A stretch of 64,000 nt of DNA from Tribonema minus (taxonomy: Eukaryota > Sar > Xanthophyceae > Tribonematales > Tribonemataceae). The stretch lies in NCBI GenBank assembly GCA_017506865.1, contig JAFCMP010000112.1, positions 372,001-436,000 on the forward strand. Direction: 5' to 3'. Shown in pieces: positions 58,801 to 64,000 of the stretch. The notes beneath the pieces were generated by a model, which was given only the letters and a program-made list of their open reading frames with translations, made no database searches and was not told where the DNA came from. How positions within the stretch are numbered: position 1 is the stretch's first letter; each line of letters opens with the position of its first letter. The translations under genes and the position numbers were made by a program.

Positions 58801-61800
58801 AGCGCAGACATAGAGGCGCCCTAATGACAGATTAAAGCACTACCACCCGAATTTGTGTCGATAGGTACATCTGATGAGTACACAGAGCACTTGTGTGGAT
58901 TGGCATTGCCTACATTCATGGCATTCGAGTGCGGTGAAACGCTGATTGACACAGACTGAATAACGAAAGCAGCAACAGTCAATGAGGCGCAAAGTACCGG
59001 CCAGCAAAGCAGTAATGACACAGCTGCTGTAGCTGCAATGGCGCAGCGGCTGTCGGCACCTCGCACCAACATTTCACCGGCACTTGCCCCATACACCTAG
59101 ACATCTGACATGTCGCTTGACTCAAGGCGGAATCGCCGACACGACAGCGCTCACCTTTCGCATCTCAGCGGAGAACAGGTGGCCATCGCGCACGGCGTGG
59201 TAGCGCGACTGCCCGTGGCACAGGCGCCGCAGCAGCCGCTTCGCCACCGGCTTGACGCCCCTGTGCGCGCGCGCCGCAATGACGTGGCACAGCAGCGCGG
59301 GCCACAGCCTGCTCCACGACAGCGACGCGCCGTCCCTGCTGCTGCTGCCGCCGCCGCCGCCGCCGCTGCTGCTCCTGGGCGCATGCGCGCTGCTGCTGAT
59401 GACGGCGCCGTCGCCGCCGCCACCGCCGCCGCCGCTGCTGCTCGTGTCGCCCGTCGTCTCCGTGGACTTGGAGGCCGGCGTGCGGCGCTGCAGCGCACTC
59501 GCCATGTCAGCGCACAGCTCCAGCAGCGATGCTAGGAGCACGTTTGTGGCCGGCTCGGCCCTGCTGCCGTGTGCTGCGCTCTTGGTGGCCCGTGCAAAGG
59601 CGGCGAGTGTCCCAATCGGCGTCGGCGGCTTGGACCCCGAGAGGGACTCCGTGTCCGTCTTGTCCGTCTGCTGCGCGATGATTAAAGAGAGTGAGCACTG
59701 GGTGAGCCGCACGCGTCGTAGCTGTGTACATCAGCGATGTAGTGAATGCAGATAGACGACAGGACATGCAGGTGCATACAGTATACGCTTCCACACACAT
59801 TCGTGCCACTGTAGACGTCGTGGCAACAAGCTGTGCTACCAGGCTGATGCTGCCAACGTCTGGTGATACAACACGCCACCGCATGAGATAATGAACACAA
59901 AGCCTCGGGCCGCAAGGGAGCTGCTGTGACACAAACCAGCGCAGAAATGCAGATACGGCCGCCCACCTTGGCCTTAGCATCGCTGGCAATAGTGCACCCA
60001 TCCTTCGCCAAAAGCAGCGCCATCGTGCCGGCCGTGACTCCAGCAGGCGCCGACGCGCCAGCACTGTCACCGCCAGTGTCCACCGAAGCACGCAGCAGCT
60101 GCGGCAGCTGCTCAGCGACGGCAGCCGCAGCAACGCCTGACCGCTGACGCCTGCCCACGCCCTCCTCTTCACTCAGCAGCAAGCCGAGCATGCGGCACAG
60201 GACCTCCTCGAGCGGTGGCTCAACCGCCGCCGCCGCTGTGTCCACAGCCATGGCGCTGCTGCTGCCGCTTCTGCCCTTGTCCCTGCGGCTGCGCGAGGAA
60301 CGCCTGCCGCACACGGCGGCCAGGAGCTTGGAGCGCCACAAGGCGGCGGGCGCGGAGGAACGGCTGAGCGAGCGCGGCGCTGCCGCTGCCGTCACTGCCG
60401 CTGCCTCATCTGCGAGTTCGGCGGCACTAGCGGCGTCGTCCTGCGCTGGTGGCACGGCTGCGCTCGCAGAATCCACAGGCCGCCATGCCAGCAGGTGCCG
60501 TAGGGTCTGCGCGAGCAGCGAAAGAGCGTCCAGCTCCCCGTCGGACCACGTCGCAGCAGCAAAGCCATCGGCGCCGCTGCTGCCGCCGCTGCCGCCTCCG
60601 CCGCCACCACCGCCGTCGTTATGCAGCGCCGCGCGCACCTCGTGCGCGACGAGCGCCGCCAGCCGGCCCATGCGCTTGGGCGCCGCGTGCGCGTCCGCCG
60701 CCGCCATGCGCAGCAGCATGACCATGTAGTGCGCAAGCTGCAGCGGGGCGGCCGCGCGCGCTTGCGCCAGGCGCGGCAGCTGCTCCATCAGCAGCGGGAA
60801 CAGCGCATCGCCAAGCTCCGCCAGAGGCCCGTGCAGCGCGCTGTCCGCGCCGAGAGCGTCGGGCACTGCCTCTGCTGCTGCTGCTGCTGCTTGGCCACCC
60901 CCCCCCTCAGTGACTGCAGCTGCTGCTCCTGGTGGTGCTGCAGACAGAGGCGGCGGCGGCATGTCCACGTCCATGGCGGCGACGGGCGCGGCGGCAGCAG
61001 CGGCGGCGAGCTCCGCAGCACTCAAAACGGCGGAGCCGCCGCCGTCACCGTGGGAGACGATGGGAATGGCAATGACGCGGTGCTGCGGTGTGTGTTCGCT
61101 GTTGGGTATGTGGCTGGGGTCGTCGCCACGCGCGACGTGGTAGTCCGAGTAGCACGCTTGGCACAGGTCGAAGTCCGCGCACACGGTGCAGTGGTAGCGC
61201 ACGATGCGCACAGGGAACTCCTTGCAGCCGTCGCAGCAGAACTCCTGCAGACGAGCAAGATGAGAAGGAAAAAGTGATTGATGACCCCTTGTGGCCTGTG
61301 GATTATGCAGAGCAGACTTATGATGCTTGGCTTCCTTCTCTGAAAGCATACATAATCAAACATCATTATGCGCCCTGAACAACGCTATCGTCACTGCTCA
61401 TGAGGTGATGGGCCACGTACAAGCTGGAATGACACATGAAGTGCAGCGCCAACGGCAAGGAACCGCACAACGACGCTGAGCAGTCGGGATGAACCGCAGC
61501 CGATGCTGTGCATCTGCTGAGCTCCGCTCTCCAAGAGTCAGCCTATTCCAAATGATACTCATGTTGATGAGGCCGCATTGTATTCTACGCCCGTCCCCCA
61601 CCTCTTTCTTCAGGGGCACGGCCGCGTCCACATCAGGTTCTTCCCCCGCTGCTGCAGGCGGCGCCGTGTCGGGCACAAGAGACATGGCCAGCGCCGCAGC
61701 CAGCTGCGCCTGCTCGCTGTCAGGGTCATCCATGTCATCCTCAGGCGGCTGCACGTGCGCGGCATCTGCACTTGCGCCGTCCTCTACGTCCATCGGCGCA

Positions 61801-64000
61801 GCGCCCGACGCGAGCGCGCCCTCCGCATCCGCAAACGCTGCCGCTACTGCCGCCGCAGCTGCCTCGGCTGCCGCGACAGCCTCATTGACTAGTGCAGCAG
61901 CCGCATCGGCCGCTGATGCAGCGGTGGGCAGTGCTTGTGCAGGGGCCGAGCGCGCGCCGCCGCTGGTGCCGCCGAGCACGTCAGCAAGATGCCGTGTCGC
62001 TGCGGACGAAATGCGCAGCGATGGCGCGCACAGCAGCAGCAGCAGCCGCTCCAGCGCGATGCGCAGGCTGCTGCCGCCGTCCGCCGCCGCCGCGGCAGCA
62101 GCGCCGCCCGCCGCGCCGCCGCCGCAGCGCTGCTGAGCCACCATGTCAAGCACGGCCAGGCGGATCAGATCGCCAACAGCGCCATCCACCTCCGTGGCGT
62201 CCGCGTCCTGCTGGGACAGAATGCGCCACATGGCAGCCAGCAACTGCGGGAACACGGCGTGCACGCGAGTGCCGGGGGCTTCGCTGCCGACGACGCCTGC
62301 GTCGCCGCCGCTGCCGCCGTGACCGGCGGGCGAGTCAGCAAGGCGCTGGACGGCATGGCAGCACAGGCGCGTGCAGCGACGCAGCGCATGCAGAGGCAGG
62401 CCAGGCTGCTGCAGCGCCTGGTGCACCTGCAGCGGGCAATGGAGCAACGTGTGTATGTCAACGCCAAAGAACTCAGGGCTCCGCAGGATGCACCAGTGCT
62501 GATGGTGATGGAAAGTTCGCAACAGACCCCAGTACTCTCTTCCCGCAGATGGACACCCCGGCACGGGCCGAGCTGTGTCGAGTCAACACTCACATACACG
62601 AAGCTCCAAACATGACCTGCTGACGCTCTGCCGACTTGACAACAGCTGTACGCGAGCACCGCGCCCTCACACGCAAAACGACGTTGGCGTGATGTACCAA
62701 ACGCTGCAATCACCGAAGCTGCTCCGTGCCCATGCAATCATGAAGCACGCCTCACGCGTCACACTCGCCATTTCCGCAGGACACAGAGACCAACATAACT
62801 GCACGCTCTGCACCAGCCACTCACCGCCGCGAGGTGCGTGGCGTCCACCTTGGCCGCGGCCTCCGCCGGCTCCAGCACGGACAGCAGCAGCCGCTGCGCT
62901 TGCCGCACCTCCGCCCAGCGCTGCTCCACATCCTCCGCCAGACACGTGGCCCTGAGCACCGCCAGCGCGCCCGTGCACAGCCCCCCCACGCCCTCCCCCC
63001 CCGCGTCCGCTGCTGCGGGCGGCCGCGGCAGCAGCGTAAGCGCCTCCGAGCACGTGCTCAGCGCCTGCCGCACGTGCGCCTGCTCGCGCCTGGCGTCGTC
63101 CGCGGCGGCCGTGGCCTTGTCGCCAGCGCCCAGGAGGCCGCTGCTGCCGCTGCTGCTGCTGCCGTTGCGATGCTCATCAGGGTCCAGGGCGCCCTTGGCC
63201 AGCGCTTGCGCGGCCGGGCGCGCGTACACTTCCATGCTGTCCACGAGCGGGTGGTTGCCGGGCTCGTGGCTGGTGGACATGGACACGACGACGGCGCCCA
63301 CCTTGCGCGCGGCGCGCACTTCCTCCGCCGTGAAAATGAACTCGTAGCTGCGCAGAAGGGGATGCATGCGCGCGCCGCATGTGTTTATGTGCGTGATGAC
63401 ACTGATTGTGTGTGCGGCTAATAGCTGCATATGCACCGATCTAACAGAGCAAATAAGATGTGTGGCTGCTGGCAGTATGTGTCAACCGCTCTTTGTGCAT
63501 GACATAGATGGCGTGTAGTCAATGCGTACCTTATACTTATGAAAAGGGTGGCTCGTGCAACGTGCCATGCTCACATGGGTGCGTAAGACAAACCAGAAAC
63601 GATAACTTTTTAGCACACACAGACGTGGTGTATGAAGTGACACTGCATCTGCATCGTCTGGCCCTCTTGGAATCTGCTGCCTGTGCGCGACATGAACAGG
63701 GCATCCGCTCACCGCACCTGCTTTGTGGATCGCCTCATCACCACGCAAGCAAGTCTTCGGCCATGCTGGAGTAGAGCAGCTGCCATTCACAGTACCAACC
63801 GATTCTGTGCATGCTCCGCCGTAGTGAATACGCCGATGGTGCTTTGGCAGAGCGTACAGTCCTGCCTGTACACAATACTCACCAGCGAGCTGTCGCCTCC
63901 AACAAGCGCCTTGCGCGGCCCAGGACTCTCAGCTCTCGCGGGATGTGCTCCGAACTGGCAATGCCAACCTGTCACACGTACGATGTGAGAGATATGACAG
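34877..64000 (-). CDS. BIG: BIG/UBR4 (Pushover/Calossin) giant E3 ubiquitin ligase, C-terminal ~4,010 residues; 5' end outside window
   Basis: About 46 in-phase exons (12,035 bp coding) read from 63968 to the stop at 34877. Large ones are 62825-63347, 61602-62498, 59967-61244, 59155-59670, 57111-57583, 56379-56845, 50895-51644, 47490-47832, 41965-42282, 39046-39501 and 34877-35394. Smaller ones include 63883-63968, 63742-63779, 58538-58684, 57964-58114, 55939-56095, 55308-55517, 54721-54840, 53916-54017, 53199-53362, 52578-52689, 51883-51999, 50537-50652, 50058-50294, 49525-49666, 48648-48875, 48357-48571, 46978-47106, 46243-46436, 45686-45935, 44838-45042, 44425-44501, 43819-43959, 43520-43615, 42958-43215, 42447-42635, 41306-41515, 40839-40961, 40219-40368, 39788-39901, 38500-38693, 38112-38279, 37529-37619, 36903-37085, 36338-36508 and 35669-35879. 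Diagnostic matches to plant BIG and animal UBR4 include a ZZ finger, paired CxxC motifs, APTQEEFFRGSL, PPMTVTYRLAGVDGEATE and the C-terminal catalytic module. The family ubiquitinates N-degron and aggregation-prone proteins and, in plants, affects auxin transport. The UBR box should lie beyond 64000. Many exons carry Ala/Gly/Ser tracts. Exon limits between 48.9 and 49.5 kb are least certain. Confidence 0.93.
37371..37402. repeat. Exact 16 bp tandem duplication in a BIG intron
   Basis: CAGTGCTCGATTTCAA occurs at 37371-37386 and again at 37387-37402. Confidence 0.92.
38190..39297 (-). other. Catalytic hemi-RING-type module of BIG/UBR4
   Basis: Exon 39046-39501 contains LACMVCQEGYVLRPAEPLGV. 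Exon 38500-38693 supplies NAIHLSCHREAVRSDR, and exon 38112-38279 supplies PKTEWEGAALRNSRVLCNSI. These correspond to the zinc-liganding pieces of the UBR4 E3 module: CxxC, then His and Cys, then Cys. About 130 residues separate the CxxC from the His. They include an acidic DDDDEEEDD run and an Ala-rich helix; I recall roughly 50 in human UBR4. All candidate ligands are present, so catalytic competence is plausible. Confidence 0.85.
41916..41930. repeat. Poly(A) run in a BIG intron
   Basis: An uninterrupted run of about 14-15 A residues lies in the intron between exons 41306-41515 and 41965-42282. No retroelement sequence flanks it. Confidence 0.8.
48573..48590. repeat. (CA)n microsatellite in a 76 bp BIG intron
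   Basis: The run lies immediately before the acceptor of the exon 48357-48571. On the coding strand a TGTGTG tract leads straight into GCAG. Confidence 0.85.
51268..51360 (-). repeat. Coding duplication around a poly-glycine tract in BIG/UBR4
   Basis: The decapeptide EGRVAVGLDG is encoded twice in the exon 50895-51644, separated by a Ser-Ser-Gly-rich run. The DNA copies are near-identical, so this is recent unequal exchange or slippage inside coding sequence. Confidence 0.8.
53885..53915. repeat. (CA)n microsatellite abutting a BIG splice donor
   Basis: An almost pure CA/CTCA run ends exactly at the CTG that finishes the exon 53916-54017. On the coding strand the intron therefore begins GTGTGTGAGTGTGTG. 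Confidence 0.85.
54721..55367 (-). other. Paired CxxC zinc-binding region of BIG/UBR4
   Basis: Two adjacent exons (55308-55517 and 54721-54840) carry CPRCGRPVTDMHGICRQCGE, then FQCRQCRHINYERLDAFLC, then VECGYCAYGQF. Four CxxC pairs are all retained. Plant BIG and animal UBR4 have the same block, so this anchors the assignment. Confidence 0.92.
57695..57790. repeat. Diverged direct repeat in a BIG intron
   Basis: TGTAGAATCAGCATGCAAC begins twice, about 58 bp apart, each time followed by a similar GTGCTTGATGTT-like or ATGCTTGACGTT-like stretch. Unlike the other duplications in the window, these copies have drifted. Confidence 0.75.
61075..61244 (-). other. ZZ-type zinc finger of BIG/UBR4
   Basis: The exon ending at 61244 opens with CCDGCKEFPVRIVRYHCTVC, then DFDLCQACYSDYH, and ends the finger with SEHTPQHRV. 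The Cys/His spacing is that of a ZZ domain, the same finger present in plant BIG. It binds zinc and probably a peptide ligand. The rest of this 426-codon exon is dominated by Ala, Gly and Ser. Confidence 0.9.
61674..61725 (-). other. Ubiquitin-interacting-motif-like helix in BIG/UBR4
   Basis: After an acidic run (EDDMDDPDS) the protein reads EQAQLAAALAMSLV. The pattern acidic-x3-Leu-x3-Ala-Leu-x2-Ser-Leu fits the UIM consensus. It precedes the ZZ finger by about 35 residues. Ubiquitin binding is inferred from the motif alone. Confidence 0.55.

Noticed and set aside
1..64000. tRNA, rRNA and snRNA genes
   Set aside because: No A/B box pair, cloverleaf or conserved rRNA/snRNA core was recognised by eye; a covariance-model scan would be needed to exclude them.

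Overview
The window is nuclear DNA of an intron-rich photosynthetic eukaryote, most likely a unicellular or simple alga. All recognisable genes are eukaryotic and heavily spliced: a cytosolic ribosomal protein L37, the nucleolar U3 processome protein UTP18, a BAR-SH3 membrane-curvature protein, and a giant BIG/UBR4 ubiquitin ligase. Introns are almost all GT-AG, with two probable GC-AG cases. Exons are richer in G+C than introns, and many are full of alanine, glycine and serine codons. The two enzymes expected in the plastid (polynucleotide phosphorylase and an RlmN-type methyltransferase) both begin with a hydrophobic signal-peptide-like stretch followed by a phenylalanine. That arrangement is typical of algae with a complex, red-derived plastid (heterokonts, haptophytes, cryptophytes) rather than of green algae. 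This is an inference, and I cannot name the species.

Layout, left to right. 1-4469 (+): 3' part of a helical-repeat RAP/OPR-like RNA-binding protein. Its last intron holds telomere-like repeats and a possible small nested gene. 4575-5566 (-): a two-SANT MYB-related protein with an unusual domain order. 7347-8105 (-): RPL37. 8249-9136 (-): a weakly supported small gene. 10403-16911 (-): an eight-exon BAR-SH3 gene with long introns. 17121-21270 (+): RlmN-like radical SAM methyltransferase. 21916-25831 (-): UTP18. 25967-34355 (+): 17-exon plastid polynucleotide phosphorylase. 34877 to the right edge (-): about 46 exons of a BIG/UBR4 homologue, whose N-terminal part lies beyond the window.

I worked out exon boundaries by reading both strands, choosing consensus splice sites and requiring phases to match. 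The summed coding lengths of RPL37, MYB, BAR-SH3, RlmN, PNPase and the BIG portion are all consistent with unbroken reading frames. Genes mostly alternate strands. Two divergent pairs (BAR-SH3/RlmN and UTP18/PNPase) have start codons only about 210 and 135 bp apart, so shared promoters are likely.

Functionally, five genes concern RNA or ribosomes: the RAP-like protein, RlmN and PNPase probably in organelles, UTP18 and RPL37 for the cytosolic ribosome. Two concern membrane traffic and protein turnover (BAR-SH3 and BIG). The most unusual observations are the possible nested gene bounded by telomere-like repeats, a TTGAAGTT motif near several gene starts, the inverted MYB domain order, an enlarged catalytic module and a UIM-like motif in BIG, and frequent exact local tandem duplications in introns.
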